Positions 1 through 10,013 of a stretch of 64,000 bases of DNA are shown piece by piece. Position 1 is the stretch's first letter, and the number at the start of each line of letters is the position of its first letter. Origin of the DNA: Methylobacterium hispanicum. GTDB lineage: Bacteria; Pseudomonadota; Alphaproteobacteria; Rhizobiales; Beijerinckiaceae. The DNA lies in assembly GCF_022179285.1 (NCBI RefSeq), contig NZ_BPQO01000002.1, forward strand, positions 186,001-250,000. Direction: 5' to 3'. A program made the position numbers and the translations under genes. The notes under the pieces are model-generated. The model did no database searches and was not told the origin of the DNA. It saw only the letters and a program-made list of their open reading frames with translations.

Positions 1-753
1 TATTTCGGCATGGCGAGCTACGTCGCGGCCAACGCCGCCAAGCACTGGGGCCTGACACCGGAACTCGCGATCCTCGCCGGCACCCTGGTGGCGGGCCTAC
101 TCGGCCTCGCCTTCGGCGCGCTCGCGATCCGGCGACAGGGCATCTACTTCTCGATGATCACCCTGGCGCTCGCCCAGATGGCGTTCTTCTTCTCGCTGCA
201 GGCGCCCTTCACGGGCGGCGAGGACGGCATCCAGGCGGTTCCGCGCGGCCACCTGTTCGGTGTGGTCAGCCTCGCGGACGACCGGGTGCTCTACGCCGTG
301 GTCGCCGCGATCTTCTTCCTCGGCATGCTGGCGATCTACCGCATCATCCACTCGCCCTTCGGGCAGGTCTTGAAGGCGATCCGCGACAACGAGCCCCGCG
401 CGGTCTCGCTGGGCTACCGGGTCAACCGCTACAAGCTCGCGGTCTTCGTGCTCTCGGCCTCGCTGGCCGGGCTCGCCGGTGCCACCAAGGCCATCGTCTT
501 CCAGCTTGCCTCGCTCACCGACGTGCATTGGACGATGTCGGGGGAGGTGGTGCTGATGACGCTGGTCGGCGGCATGGGCACGGTGTTCGGCCCGATCATC
601 GGCGCGCTGGTGATCGTCACGATGGAGACCTACCTGGCACCCTTCGGCGCCTGGGTCACGGTGATCCAGGGCCTCGTCTTCGTGCTCTGCGTGCTGCTGT
701 TCCGCGAGGGCATCGTGGGCGTCCTGGCCCGGAGGCTCGGCCGGCCGCTGTGA
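1..753 (+). CDS. livM: Branched-chain amino acid ABC transporter permease LivM (5' end outside window)
   Basis: Inner-membrane permease of a high-affinity branched-chain amino acid (HAAT-family) importer. The frame is open from base 1, so the N-terminus lies upstream; about 250 residues are visible with at least five hydrophobic segments. The motif EAxSxxxGxxxxxxK-like cytoplasmic loop characteristic of LivM is visible as 'RDNEPRAVSLGYRVNRYK' (about residues 124-141 of the visible part), followed by the conserved 'GGMGTVFGPIIGA' segment. The LivG/LivF ATPases are not immediately downstream; the next genes are a 3-hydroxyacyl-CoA dehydrogenase and a thiolase, which fits a branched-chain amino acid or fatty acid degradation neighbourhood. 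Substrate assignment is by family only. Confidence 0.9.
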   Translation, partial: YFGMASYVAANAAKHWGLTPELAILAGTLVAGLLGLAFGALAIRRQGIYFSMITLALAQMAFFFSLQAPFTGGEDGIQAVPRGHLFGVVSLADDRVLYAVVAAIFFLGMLAIYRIIHSPFGQVLKAIRDNEPRAVSLGYRVNRYKLAVFVLSASLAGLAGATKAIVFQLASLTDVHWTMSGEVVLMTLVGGMGTVFGPIIGALVIVTMETYLAPFGAWVTVIQGLVFVLCVLLFREGIVGVLARRLGRPL

Positions 754-1123
754 GCCTCGTCGGTGACGAGCCGACGAAGCGCCTCGCCACGGCGCCCGAT
801 ACAGCGGCAACCGCGCGCCTCACGGGCGGCATCGCGACGCCGCTCGCGGGCAACGTCCACACCCTCGGCAGCGGGGCTTAGCGTAGCCGGGCTGTCCTTC
901 GGACTGCTCGGTTGGCTGGCGGCCGCGATCTGCCTACAGTCCCCGGCGCGACGTGCCTTCCGGAGCCTCGTCCCATGAACGAGTACGCCAGCCCCGCCTT
1001 CGTGACCCCGCCGGCCCTCGCGGTCGCCATCGGCTACGGCGCCGTGCCCCTGCGCGAGCCGCGCCGGCTCGGCTACGGGGGCCACGCGCCCAAGATGCGC
1101 TGACGGCTCCGGAATCCCGCCTC
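754..1123. other. Intergenic region between livM and the SDR gene
   Basis: A 370-base stretch without a convincing gene. A 42-codon frame at 975-1103 (starting [10 protein letters not shown]) stops 20 bases before the next gene, but it lacks a good ribosome binding site and has no recognisable family. No promoter or terminator hairpin with a T-run stands out. Confidence 0.4.
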
Positions 1124-1882
1124 ATGCAGATCGCCGAGCGCGTCTTCCTCGTCACCGGCGGCGCCTCCGGCCTCGGTCGGGCGGTGGCCGAACACCTCGT
1201 CGCCGCGGGCGGGAGCGTGGTGATCGCCGACATCGCCGAGACGGGCGCCGAGACCGCGTCCGCTCTCGGGTGCCGCTTCGTGCGCACCGACGTCGCCGAC
1301 GAGGCCGCGGGCCGCGCGGCGGTCGCGACCGCCCTGGAGGTCTACGGAGGGCTCGACGGCCTCGTCACCTGCGCCGGCATCGTCGCGGGCGCGCGGGTGC
1401 TCGGGCGCAACGGTCCGCATGACCTGGACGCCTTCGCGCGCACCGTCCGGGTGAACCTCGTCGGCACCTTCAACATGGTCCGGCTCGCCGCCGAGGCGAT
1501 GGCCGCGCGCGATCCCGACCCGGACGGCTCCCGCGGCGTCGTGGTGACGACGAGCTCGATCGCCGCCTTCGACGGGCAGGTCGGCCAGGCGGCCTACGCC
1601 GCCTCCAAGGGCGGCGTCGCGAGCCTCACCCTGCCGCTCGCGCGCGACCTCGCGGCCCACGGCATCCGGGTGGTCTCGGTGGCGCCCGGCATCTTCGAGA
1701 CCCCGATGATGGCAGGCCTGCCGGCCGAGGTGCAGGAAGCGCTCGGCCGCTCGGTCCCGTTCCCGCCGCGCCTCGGGCGTCCCTCCGAGTTCGCCGCCCT
1801 CGTCGCCCACATCATCGGGAACCCGATGCTGAACGGCGAGGTCATCCGCCTCGATGGGGCGCTTCGAATGGCGCCGCGCTGA
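1124..1882 (+). CDS. SDR-family 3-hydroxyacyl-CoA dehydrogenase (HSD10-like)
   Basis: NAD-dependent short-chain dehydrogenase of 252 residues, the usual length for a classical SDR. The cofactor motif TGGASGLG is at residues 11-18, and the catalytic pair YxxxK is Tyr158/Lys162 with the serine near 144. The overall pattern resembles the type II 3-hydroxyacyl-CoA dehydrogenase group (HSD17B10/FadB2-like). It is followed after 30 bases by an acetyl-CoA acetyltransferase, so the two would carry out consecutive oxidation and thiolysis steps of a beta-oxidation or isoleucine-degradation pathway. The ATG at 1124 was chosen because it sits directly before the Rossmann fold; longer in-frame extensions read like non-coding sequence. 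The exact acyl substrate cannot be told. Confidence 0.85.
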   Translation: MQIAERVFLVTGGASGLGRAVAEHLVAAGGSVVIADIAETGAETASALGCRFVRTDVADEAAGRAAVATALEVYGGLDGLVTCAGIVAGARVLGRNGPHDLDAFARTVRVNLVGTFNMVRLAAEAMAARDPDPDGSRGVVVTTSSIAAFDGQVGQAAYAASKGGVASLTLPLARDLAAHGIRVVSVAPGIFETPMMAGLPAEVQEALGRSVPFPPRLGRPSEFAALVAHIIGNPMLNGEVIRLDGALRMAPR

Positions 1883-1912
1883 GCCCCCGCGCCCCCTCCA
1901 CAGGAAGACGCC

Positions 1913-3109
<1,197 letters not shown>

Positions 3110-3455
3110 GCAGCTCGCGCCGCCGTACCGGTTCCCGCGCGTCTTCGGTGGAACGGATGGAACAAGCTTCGCAGTGCCGCGTTTCACATCGGCATGCCGG
3201 GACCCGCTCCGGATCCTGCGACGCGCGCCCGCACGGCCCGCAGCCTGCAGGTCACGCCTGCGCCCCCATAACTTCTAGACTGGCTTGATCGACCCCGGAC
3301 ACGCGTGGGTACGAGGCGCGTTCAGTGCTCGCGGCGGCACGGCCAAGCTTAGACTGTAGCGCCCGCGCCACTGTCCTTGCGACATCTCGATCCGTTACCC
3401 TTCGTTAACCAATCGACGGCACCCTCGAGGCAACCTCTCATCCCAAGGTGCCGCC
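3110..3455. other. Intergenic region with a GTTAACC motif
   Basis: A 346-base gene-free stretch. Near 3402-3410 there is a CGTTAACCAAT element resembling the TTAACC half site common upstream of alphaproteobacterial genes (CtrA-like), about 45 bases before the next start codon. Nothing else could be recognised. Confidence 0.3.
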
Positions 3456-3809
3456 ATGAATCGAGCCGCCGTGCTCAGCGTCGACGATCCCGTCCGCGAC
3501 TGCCCCGTCCCCCCGGAGACCCTCGGCCGCATCGCCCGCGCCGAGGCGGATGCCCTGGACGAACTGGTCGAGGGCATCCCCGAGGCCGTGCGGGCGCGGC
3601 TCGCGGTCTACCTCTATGGCCGCAGCCACACGCACGAGCTTGGCATCCGGATCGCGGCGACCTGCGAGGGCGCGACGCTGCGACGCGCGGCCGGCCTCGT
3701 CGGCAACATGCTCCACGACCTCTCGCGCCGGCCCTACGCCCCGCCGAGCCACGGCCTGCGCGGATCGGCCCGGATCAGCCTCGGCGGCCCGGCGGCGCGC
3801 CGGGCCTGA
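3456..3809 (+). CDS. Conserved-looking hypothetical protein, 117 aa
   Basis: Soluble protein of 117 residues with no signal peptide or membrane segment. It contains an alpha-helical stretch rich in Ala, Glu and Arg (about residues 25-65) and a basic, proline-containing tail. The ATG at 3456 follows the sequence AAGGTGCCGCC, a weak ribosome binding site. The codon pattern (G/C third positions) matches the flanking genes. No family was recognised and no function is proposed. Confidence 0.55.
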   Translation: MNRAAVLSVDDPVRDCPVPPETLGRIARAEADALDELVEGIPEAVRARLAVYLYGRSHTHELGIRIAATCEGATLRRAAGLVGNMLHDLSRRPYAPPSHGLRGSARISLGGPAARRA

Positions 3810-3930
3810 GAATGCGGGGCCTCGACGCGCCGCCGCACCCAGCCTGCCGCATCGCCCGCGCGCTTTGACAGCCGCGCGGGCCCTTCGCTAAGGCGGCCGG
3901 ACCATCGCCCGACCGCCACCGGACATCGCC

Positions 3931-4317
3931 ATGAACGCGTTCCTCGTCATCCTCGGCGCCGGGCTGGGCGGGGGCGTCCGCCACGGGGTGAACCTCGCCG
4001 TCGCGCGCCTCCTGCCGACGATCGGCTTCCCGCTCGCCACGCTGCTGATCAACGTCGCGGGATCGTTCCTGATGGGCGTGCTGGCCGGTGCCTTCGCGCT
4101 GCGCGGCGAAGCCTCGCAGCCCCTGCGGCTGTTCCTGACCACCGGGATCCTGGGCGGCTTCACCACCTTCTCGACCTTCTCCCTCGATGCGGTCGCGCTC
4201 TGGCAGCGGGGCGAGGGCGGCGCGGCCCTCCTCTACGTGGCGGCCTCGGTCGGGCTCGGTCTCGCCGGCTTGGTCGCCGGCCTCGGCCTGAGCCGGGTGC
4301 TTCTGCCGGTGGCCTGA
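3931..4317 (+). CDS. crcB: Fluoride channel CrcB/Fluc
   Basis: Small dual-topology membrane protein of 128 residues that exports fluoride. Four hydrophobic segments fill the sequence, with the family signatures NVAGSFLMG (about residues 41-49) and TTGILGGFTTFSTFS (about 70-84) containing the central Asn, the Na+-binding Gly/Thr stretch and the Phe residues of the pore. There is a single gene, as expected for a homodimeric bacterial Fluc. No fluoride riboswitch was recognised in the 120 bases upstream. A possible haloacetate/fluoroacetate dehalogenase lies 8 kb downstream (12588-13496), which may be coincidence. Confidence 0.92.
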   Translation: MNAFLVILGAGLGGGVRHGVNLAVARLLPTIGFPLATLLINVAGSFLMGVLAGAFALRGEASQPLRLFLTTGILGGFTTFSTFSLDAVALWQRGEGGAALLYVAASVGLGLAGLVAGLGLSRVLLPVA

Positions 4318-4366
4318 GGGCCGGGCACCGTGGCTCCGCAGGCGGGGCAGCGCTATACTCGGTTCG

Positions 4367-6337
4367 ATGCCCGCCTCGTCCCGCCCGGTCCGCCGCCTCG
4401 ATCCGATCCTCGTCGACCGCATCGCGGCAGGCGAGGTGGTGGAGCGCCCGGCCTCCGCCGTGAAGGAACTGGTCGAGAACGCGATCGATGCGGGCGCGCG
4501 GACGATCGAGGTGGCGATCGAGGGCGGCGGGCGCCGGCTGATCCGCGTGATCGACGACGGGGTCGGCATGGGGCCGGAGGATCTGGCGCTGGCGGTCGAG
4601 CGCCACGCCACCTCGAAGCTGCCGGACGGCGACCTCTTCCGCATCGACAGCCTGGGCTTCCGCGGGGAGGCGTTGCCCTCGATCGGCGCGGTCTCGCGGC
4701 TCACGCTGACCTCGCGCACGGACGGGGCCGCGCAGGGCGCGACGCTGACGGTCGATTCCGGCCGCAAGGGCGAGGTCCGCCCGGCCCCCGCCCAGCGCGG
4801 CACGCGGATCGAGGTCACCGAACTCTTCGCCGCGACCCCGGCGCGGCTCAAGTTCCTCAAGTCCGACCGGGCCGAGACGGCGGCCGTCGCCGAGATCGTG
4901 CGGCGTCTCGCGGTGGCCCAGCCGGGGATCCGCTTCACCCTGCGCAGCGAGGGCGGGACGCCTCTGGTCCTGCCGGCGGAGGAGGGGGAGGGCGGGGCGG
5001 CCGGCCTGCGCCGGCTCGCGGGCGTGCTGGGACAGGAGTTCGCCCCGAACGCGCTGCCGGTCGATCTCGTCCGCGAGGGCTTCGCGATCGGCGGGCATGT
5101 CGGGCTGCCGACCTTCCACCGGGGCGCGGCCAACCACATCCACCTCGTGGTCAACGGGCGCCCGGTGCGCGACCGGCTGCTCCTCGGCGCCGTGCGGGGC
5201 GCCTACGCCGACACCATGAGCGCCGACCGGCACCCGGTCCTCGGCCTGTTCATCGCCTGCGACCCCGCCCTCGTCGATGTCAACGTGCACCCGGCCAAGA
5301 CGGAGGTGCGCTTCCGCGACCCCGGCCTCGTGCGGGCCCTCGTCGTCAGCGCGATCCACGACGCGCTGCGCCGGGGCGGCGCGCGCTCGGCGACGACGGG
5401 CGCTGCCCGCGCCCTCGAAGCGCTGCGGCCGGCCGCGGCGGCGCCGGCGTTGCGCAGCTACGGCGGCGGGAGCGCGCCGGGCCTGTTCCAGCCGGCGCGC
5501 ACGTCGCCGCCGATGCACGCCCCCTCCGTCGCGGCGCCGCCGGGCTACGCAGGCCGGGACCGGACCGGCCGCTTCGGCGGATTCGGAGAGGCTCCGCAGG
5601 CCCTGCTGGACCCGTCCCCGCCGGATCCGATCCCACCCGGCACGACCCCGACCGGTACGCCGCCCGATGCGGGCTTCGCCCCCCAGGCCGCGGCTTTCGC
5701 GCCGGATCCGGAGGGCGAGGACGCCCTCGACTTCCCGCTCGGCGCCGCCAGGGCCCAGCTCCACGAGACCTACATCGTCGCCCAGACCCGCACCGGCATC
5801 GTCATCGTCGATCAGCACGCGGCGCACGAGCGCCTCGTCTACGAACGGCTCAAGCGCGAGCGCGCGGCCGGCGGCATCGCGCGCCAGGGCCTGCTGATCC
5901 CGGACGTGGTCGAGCTCGGTCCCGATGCGGCGGAGCGCCTCGTGGCGGCGGCCCCCGACCTGGAGCGGCTCGGCCTCACGATCGAGGCGTTCGGCCCGGG
6001 CGCGGTCCTGGTGCGGGAGGTGCCCGCGATCCTGCGCGGCGCCTCCCCGCGGGCGCTCGTCGCCGACATCCTCGACGCCCTGGAGGCGAGCGGCGACGAG
6101 GAGGGGGGCGCCCCTGCGGCCGAGACCGGCCCGCTCGGGCGCCGTCTCGACGCGATCCTCTCGCGCATGAGCTGCCACGGCTCGATCAGGGCCGGCCGGC
6201 GCCTGCATCCCCAGGAGATGAACGCCCTCCTGCGCGAGATGGAGGTGACTGAGAACGCGGGCCAGTGCAACCACGGCAGGCCGACCTCCGTCGCGCTCGC
6301 GCTCCACGACATCGAGCGGCTGTTCGGACGCCGCTGA
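4367..6337 (+). CDS. mutL: DNA mismatch repair protein MutL
   Basis: Mismatch repair ATPase/endonuclease of 656 residues. The N-terminal GHKL ATPase starts at once (IAAGEVVERPASAVKELVEN, about residues 17-36), with DDGVGM and GFRGEAL motifs following. A proline-rich linker spans about residues 350-460. The C-terminal domain has the metal-binding endonuclease motif DQHAX2EX4E as DQHAAHERLVYE, plus SCHGSIRAGR and QCNHGRP, so it is predicted to be a nicking MutL, as usual in bacteria without MutH. The start at 4367 is the ATG just before the conserved RRLDPILVDRIAAGE. Confidence 0.95.
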   Translation: MPASSRPVRRLDPILVDRIAAGEVVERPASAVKELVENAIDAGARTIEVAIEGGGRRLIRVIDDGVGMGPEDLALAVERHATSKLPDGDLFRIDSLGFRGEALPSIGAVSRLTLTSRTDGAAQGATLTVDSGRKGEVRPAPAQRGTRIEVTELFAATPARLKFLKSDRAETAAVAEIVRRLAVAQPGIRFTLRSEGGTPLVLPAEEGEGGAAGLRRLAGVLGQEFAPNALPVDLVREGFAIGGHVGLPTFHRGAANHIHLVVNGRPVRDRLLLGAVRGAYADTMSADRHPVLGLFIACDPALVDVNVHPAKTEVRFRDPGLVRALVVSAIHDALRRGGARSATTGAARALEALRPAAAAPALRSYGGGSAPGLFQPARTSPPMHAPSVAAPPGYAGRDRTGRFGGFGEAPQALLDPSPPDPIPPGTTPTGTPPDAGFAPQAAAFAPDPEGEDALDFPLGAARAQLHETYIVAQTRTGIVIVDQHAAHERLVYERLKRERAAGGIARQGLLIPDVVELGPDAAERLVAAAPDLERLGLTIEAFGPGAVLVREVPAILRGASPRALVADILDALEASGDEEGGAPAAETGPLGRRLDAILSRMSCHGSIRAGRRLHPQEMNALLREMEVTENAGQCNHGRPTSVALALHDIERLFGRR

Positions 6338-6428
6338 GCCCGCGGTGTGCGCCCCCGCACGCTATCGTATCGTCACGACTGGATCCCGGTTCGAAGCGTC
6401 GGGCGGCGGCGCGCCGAGGCTCCGCACT

Positions 6429-6443
6429 GAACGTTTTTTGTTC
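6429..6443. promoter_or_regulatory. GAAC-N7-GTTC dyad upstream of the XRE gene
   Basis: A 15-base dyad with half sites GAAC and GTTC spaced by seven bases, followed by an AT-rich stretch (TTGATATAGATTA, about 6462-6474) that could hold a -10 region for the XRE gene. The spacing equals that of the alphaproteobacterial LexA box, but that box is a direct repeat (GTTC-N7-GTTC), so LexA control is not supported. It may be an operator for the XRE protein itself. Confidence 0.3.
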
Positions 6444-6572
6444 ACCACCGACAGAGTTCTTGATATAGATTAGCCTCGCGCCTTGGGACGGACCGGCAGG
6501 CCTTGGTGGGCAGCCCACATCCCGGATCAGCAATCTCCCGTGCTTTGCTCAACTCAGGGTCGTGCTGTCACC

Positions 6573-6998
6573 ATGCCCAAAGCCTCCGCGCCGCCTGCGA
6601 AGCCGAAGCAGACTACGGAAACCGATCACAGCATCGGCAACCGCATCGCCCTGCTGCGCTCGGCGAGCGGCATGAGCCAGACCATGCTGGCCGATGCCCT
6701 CGGGATCAGCTTCCAGCAGGTGCAGAAATATGAGACCGGCAAGAACCGGATCGGCGCCGGCCGGCTGCATGCGATCGCGGACAGGCTCGGGGTGCCGGTC
6801 TCGGTGTTCTTCGGCGAGGATCAGGGCCCGGACGGGGGCTGCAGCGGCATCGCCATCCTGCAGGAGGACGGCGCGCTGACGCTTCTCCAGGCCTACGAGT
6901 CGATCGCGGACGAGGAGATGCGCCGCGAGATCCTGACCTTGGTGAAGGCGGCGGCGTGTATCTGCCAGCGCGCCCGCGGCGCCGACGGCACGCGCTGA
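6573..6998 (+). CDS. XRE-family transcriptional regulator
   Basis: Helix-turn-helix regulator of 141 residues. An HTH_3 domain spans about residues 20-75, with the recognition region SQTMLADALGISFQQVQKYE; the closing segment (residues 85-141) is helical and may mediate dimerisation. This architecture is common in Rhizobiales as stand-alone cytoplasmic repressors/activators (SinR/PuuR-like). The ATG at 6573 is preferred over an upstream in-frame start at 6483 because the extra 30 residues look non-coding. The gene stands alone between mutL and the convergent tadA. Confidence 0.85.
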   Translation: MPKASAPPAKPKQTTETDHSIGNRIALLRSASGMSQTMLADALGISFQQVQKYETGKNRIGAGRLHAIADRLGVPVSVFFGEDQGPDGGCSGIAILQEDGALTLLQAYESIADEEMRREILTLVKAAACICQRARGADGTR

Positions 6999-7022
6999 AG
7001 AGGCGCCCGTCCGGCCGGCGGC

Positions 7023-7532
7023 TCAGGTCCGCCGCGCCGAGAAGAACGCCCGCAGCAAGCGGGCCGCCTCGCGCTCGCGGAAGCCGCCGTAGACCTCCGG
7101 CGCGTGGTGGCAGGTGGGCTGGTCGAACACGCGCGGCCCGTGCTCGACGCCGCCACCCTTCGGATCGGGCGCGCCGAAATACAGGCGCCTGATGCGCGCG
7201 AAGCTGATCGCCCCGGCGCACATCGGACACGGCTCCAGGGTGACGTAGAGGTCGCAGCCGACGAGCCGCTCGTCCCCGATCGCCCGGCAGGCGGCGCGAA
7301 TCGCCAGGATCTCCGCGTGGGCCGTCGGGTCGCGGAGCGCGCGCGGCCTGTTGTGGGCGACGGCCAGCACCGTCCCGTCGCGCACCACGACCGCGCCCAC
7401 CGGCACCTCGCCGGCCTCGGCCGCCCGGCGTGCCGCCGCGAAGGCGAGATCGAGCGGATCGGAGCGGATCGGCCCGGAAGTTGGCGCGGCCATCGCGGCG
7501 CCCTCAGGCACGATCGGGCGCGGCCGCGCCAA
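7023..7532 (-). CDS. tadA: tRNA-specific adenosine deaminase TadA
   Basis: Zinc-dependent deaminase of 169 residues that converts A34 to inosine in tRNA-Arg(ACG). The catalytic motifs are complete: His72-Ala-Glu74 (HAE) and PCPMC with Cys102 and Cys105 as further zinc ligands. The length (about 150 without the first 13 residues) fits the TadA family. A second ATG at residue 14 is an equally good start. It is convergent with the XRE gene and divergent from the csbD-like gene. Guanine deaminase-type relatives are less likely given the [11 protein letters not shown] signature. Confidence 0.88.
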   Translation of the reverse strand: MARPRPIVPEGAAMAAPTSGPIRSDPLDLAFAAARRAAEAGEVPVGAVVVRDGTVLAVAHNRPRALRDPTAHAEILAIRAACRAIGDERLVGCDLYVTLEPCPMCAGAISFARIRRLYFGAPDPKGGGVEHGPRVFDQPTCHHAPEVYGGFREREAARLLRAFFSARRT

Positions 7533-7553
7533 CCGGACCGGGACCGGATCCCT

Positions 7554-7579
7554 GGAACACTTTCCCCGAGCTCACCGTT
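7554..7579 (+). promoter_or_regulatory. EcfG-type general stress promoter (GGAAC-N17-CGTT)
   Basis: GGAAC at 7554-7558 and CGTT at 7576-7579 are separated by exactly 17 bases, the consensus of alphaproteobacterial EcfG (general stress response sigma factor) promoters. It lies 51 bases upstream of the CsbD-family gene, a typical general-stress gene, which strengthens the call. Confidence 0.7.
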
Positions 7580-7630
7580 CTGTCCCCGAAGCGGCCAAGC
7601 CGCAGAGATGACCATCGCGAGGACAGAGCC

Positions 7631-7825
7631 ATGAGCAGCACCACCGACAAGATCAAGGGTGCCGTCAACGAGGCGGTCGGCAATGCCAAGCAGGGCATCG
7701 GCAACCTCACCGACAACGATCGCCTTAAGGCCGAGGGCAAGGCGCAGGAGCTGAAGGGCACCGCCCAGCGCGGTGTCGGCGAAGCCAAGGACACGGTGAA
7801 GGACGCCGTCGGCGGCAAGCTCTGA
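7631..7825 (+). CDS. CsbD-family stress protein
   Basis: Hydrophilic 64-residue protein with the CsbD repeat pattern: [17 protein letters not shown], then [17 protein letters not shown] and [12 protein letters not shown]. Members are stress-induced, intrinsically flexible proteins of unknown mechanism. The start ATG follows GGACAGAGCC, and an EcfG-type promoter lies 51 bases upstream. The DUF1328 gene follows after 60 bases and is probably in the same transcript, with a strong hairpin terminator after it. Confidence 0.88.
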   Translation: MSSTTDKIKGAVNEAVGNAKQGIGNLTDNDRLKAEGKAQELKGTAQRGVGEAKDTVKDAVGGKL

Positions 7826-7885
7826 GACGTCCGCGCTCCGCGCGAACAGTCGAGACAGAACGCAGAACAAGCACCGGAGATTACC

Positions 7886-8062
7886 ATGATCGGTTGGGCC
7901 GTTACCTTCCTCGTCGTCGCACTCGTCGCAGCCCTGCTCGGCTTTGGCGGGATCGCGGGCACCGCCATGGAGGCGGCCAAGATCGTATTCTTCGTCGCGA
8001 TCGCCCTCTTCCTCATCTCCGCCGTGTTCGGCGTGATGCGGGGTCGTGCGCCGAGGCTCTGA
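7886..8062 (+). CDS. DUF1328 small membrane protein
   Basis: Protein of 58 residues, almost entirely two hydrophobic helices (about residues 3-20 and 28-48) with a short loop [12 protein letters not shown] between them and a basic tail. This is the YtjA/DUF1328 pattern. A ribosome binding site (CCGGAGA) precedes the ATG by 6 bases. It sits between the csbD-like gene and a terminator hairpin and is likely part of the same general stress transcript. Molecular function is unknown. Confidence 0.82.
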   Translation: MIGWAVTFLVVALVAALLGFGGIAGTAMEAAKIVFFVAIALFLISAVFGVMRGRAPRL

Positions 8063-8097
8063 CCCCGGCATCACGGGACCGAAATTGAGACAATCCG

Positions 8098-8125
8098 AGA
8101 GGCGGCCCGACCGGGCCGCCTCTTT
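8098..8125 (+). terminator. Hairpin terminator after the stress pair
   Basis: Perfect 11-bp stem (AGAGGCGGCCC / GGGCCGCCTCT) with a GACC loop, followed by TT. It closes the csbD-DUF1328 transcript. Confidence 0.75.
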
Positions 8126-8179
8126 GCATGCGGGGAACCGTGATTTGAGGCCGGCGCGCGCCCGCGCTATCAGGCGGGC

Positions 8180-8803
8180 ATGACGCTCCAGACGTGGTGG
8201 CTCTTCCTCGGCGCGGTCTTCCTGCTCTCGGGAACGCCCGGCCCGAACATGCTGCACGTGATGACCCGCAGCGCGCGCTACGGGCTGGGGCCGAGCGTCT
8301 TCGCGATGGCCGGCTGCCTGTCGGGCCTCGTTCTTGTGCTGCTCGCGGCCGCCGCCGGCCTCGGTGCGGTTCTGGCGGCCTCGCCGCTGCTGTTCGAGGG
8401 TCTACGCTACGCGGGGGTGGCCTATCTCACCTGGGCGGGGATCCGGTCCTGGCGCGGCGGGGGCGCGGCCGCCGATCCCGCCACGGGCCTCGCGCCCGCA
8501 CCCGCCGCCGCAGGCCTGTTCCGCGGCGGCTTCCTGATCGGGGTGAGCAACCCGAAGCTCCTGATGTTCGTGGCGGCCTTCCTGCCGCAATTCATCGATC
8601 CGGCTCGCGCGCAGGCGCCGCAATTCGTCGTGCTGATCCTCACCTTCGCGGCGGCGGAGGCGCTCTGGTACGGCGTCTACGGGATCGGCGGCCGGCGGAT
8701 CGCCCGGTTGCTGGTCCGGCCCGGCGCGCGGCGCCTGTTCGATCGGGCGACGGGAGCGATCTTCCTCGGCTTCGGCGCCGCGTTGCTGGGCGGGCGCCCG
8801 TGA
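8180..8803 (+). CDS. LysE/RhtB-family amino acid exporter
   Basis: Inner-membrane exporter of 207 residues with about six hydrophobic segments. The family signature near the N-terminus is visible (FLLSGTPGPNMLHVM, about residues 15-29), and FLIGVSNPKLLMF (about 119-131) is the second conserved LysE loop. The substrate is probably a neutral amino acid or homoserine lactone-like compound but cannot be read from sequence. Its stop overlaps the GTG start of the next gene (GTGA), so the two are translationally coupled. Confidence 0.87.
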   Translation: MTLQTWWLFLGAVFLLSGTPGPNMLHVMTRSARYGLGPSVFAMAGCLSGLVLVLLAAAAGLGAVLAASPLLFEGLRYAGVAYLTWAGIRSWRGGGAAADPATGLAPAPAAAGLFRGGFLIGVSNPKLLMFVAAFLPQFIDPARAQAPQFVVLILTFAAAEALWYGVYGIGGRRIARLLVRPGARRLFDRATGAIFLGFGAALLGGRP

Positions 8804-9972
8804 GCCGAACCCTCGACTCCGCCCGGATCCGCGACCTCGAAGGCCCGCAGGAGGAGGACGGCCCTGCACGGGGCGGCGACATCGCCGCGCGCCTGCACGC
8901 CTTCCGCAGCCTCGGCGGCAATTGCGAGTTCGGCTTCGTGCAGCGCTACGGCGGCGCGGAGCCCTCGGGGCTGCTGCGCTTCTCCTACACGCCGCTCCCG
9001 GACCTGATCCACGCGCTCGACACCGACCTCTCGGAGTTCGGCGCGCCGGGCGACCTTCACCTCGCCGAGGCCGAGAGCGGGACCTACTACTGCGCGAGCC
9101 GCCGCTACGGGATCTGGTCGAACACGGCGCAGACGGTCGGCGCCGTCGATCCTGCGGCGCTCTTGGAGCGCGAATACGGCCGCGTCGCCCACCTGAAGCG
9201 GCGGATGCTGGAGGAACTCGGCCAGGGCTCGAAGATCCTCGTGCGCAAGGTCGGGAGCGCGGACGACCCGGCCGATCTCGAGCGCTTGGTCCGGGCGATC
9301 CGGCGGCACGGCCCGTCCAGGCTGCTGCGCGTCGCGGCGGCCGGCCCGGACTGGAAGCCCGAACCGGCCCGCTGGGTCGGGGACGGCATCCTGGAGGGAC
9401 ATGTCCGCCGGTTCGCCCCCCAGGAGGAGGCCTGGGACGTCGATCTCGAGCCCTGGCTCCTCCTCTGCGACAGCGCCGAACGGCTCTGCCGCGGGCAAAG
9501 TCCCGAGCCGGTGCGCCCCTCGGCGCTGCCCGTGCGGACGTTCCCCGGCCTGCGCGCGCACACCGCGCGCGGGGCGGAGATCTCCTCGTTCCGGCAGGAT
9601 TGCGATGCCCGGGCCCTACCGCACGGACCGGTCCACACGTTCTCGGCCTGGATCTGGTTGCCGAAGAGCTTCGCGGGCGAGGCGCTCTTCGCGGCGATCG
9701 ACTACGAGCGGCTCGCCTGCACCGGGGCCGACCTCGCGCGCCGCGGCGCGTGGCAGCGGATCTGGGTCTCGGCGCGAATCCCGGACGAGCGCGAGCGGAT
9801 CCGCATCGGGCTCGTCGCCCGCGCGCCCCGCGGCCAGCGGTTCTGGTCGACGGGCTGGCGCCTCGACGAGGGACCGCTGCCGCCGCCGGACCCGGAGCCC
9901 GGCATCCGGCCCGCGACCGGCCTCGGATCCTGGCTGGCCAGGCTGCGAGGTCGTGCGCGGGGCCGTATCTGA
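8800..9972 (+). CDS. Hypothetical protein with a SLGGNCEFGF motif, 390 aa
   Basis: Soluble protein of 390 residues. Near residue 35 it has F-R-SLGGNCEFGFVQR, which resembles the SLGxNC(E) opening of DUF1796-type putative papain-like cysteine peptidases, the Cys being the would-be nucleophile. The middle contains TYYCASRRYGIWS and the C-terminal half (about residues 240-370) looks like a beta-rich carbohydrate-binding-like domain. The GTG start at 8800 overlaps the LysE stop by four bases. Related proteins often sit near glycan genes; function here is unknown and the peptidase link is tentative. Confidence 0.6.
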   Translation: MSRTLDSARIRDLEGPQEEDGPARGGDIAARLHAFRSLGGNCEFGFVQRYGGAEPSGLLRFSYTPLPDLIHALDTDLSEFGAPGDLHLAEAESGTYYCASRRYGIWSNTAQTVGAVDPAALLEREYGRVAHLKRRMLEELGQGSKILVRKVGSADDPADLERLVRAIRRHGPSRLLRVAAAGPDWKPEPARWVGDGILEGHVRRFAPQEEAWDVDLEPWLLLCDSAERLCRGQSPEPVRPSALPVRTFPGLRAHTARGAEISSFRQDCDARALPHGPVHTFSAWIWLPKSFAGEALFAAIDYERLACTGADLARRGAWQRIWVSARIPDERERIRIGLVARAPRGQRFWSTGWRLDEGPLPPPDPEPGIRPATGLGSWLARLRGRARGRI

Positions 9973-10013
9973 CGTCTCGCGCGCCGGGTCGGCCTCTGTT
10001 ATGGGCTTGGCCC

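Noticed and set aside
3810..3930. Fluoride riboswitch upstream of crcB
   Set aside because: No crcB-motif pseudoknot pattern could be recognised in the short leader.
6429..6443. LexA (SOS) box near mutL/XRE
   Set aside because: Half sites are inverted (GAAC/GTTC), whereas alphaproteobacterial LexA boxes are direct repeats.
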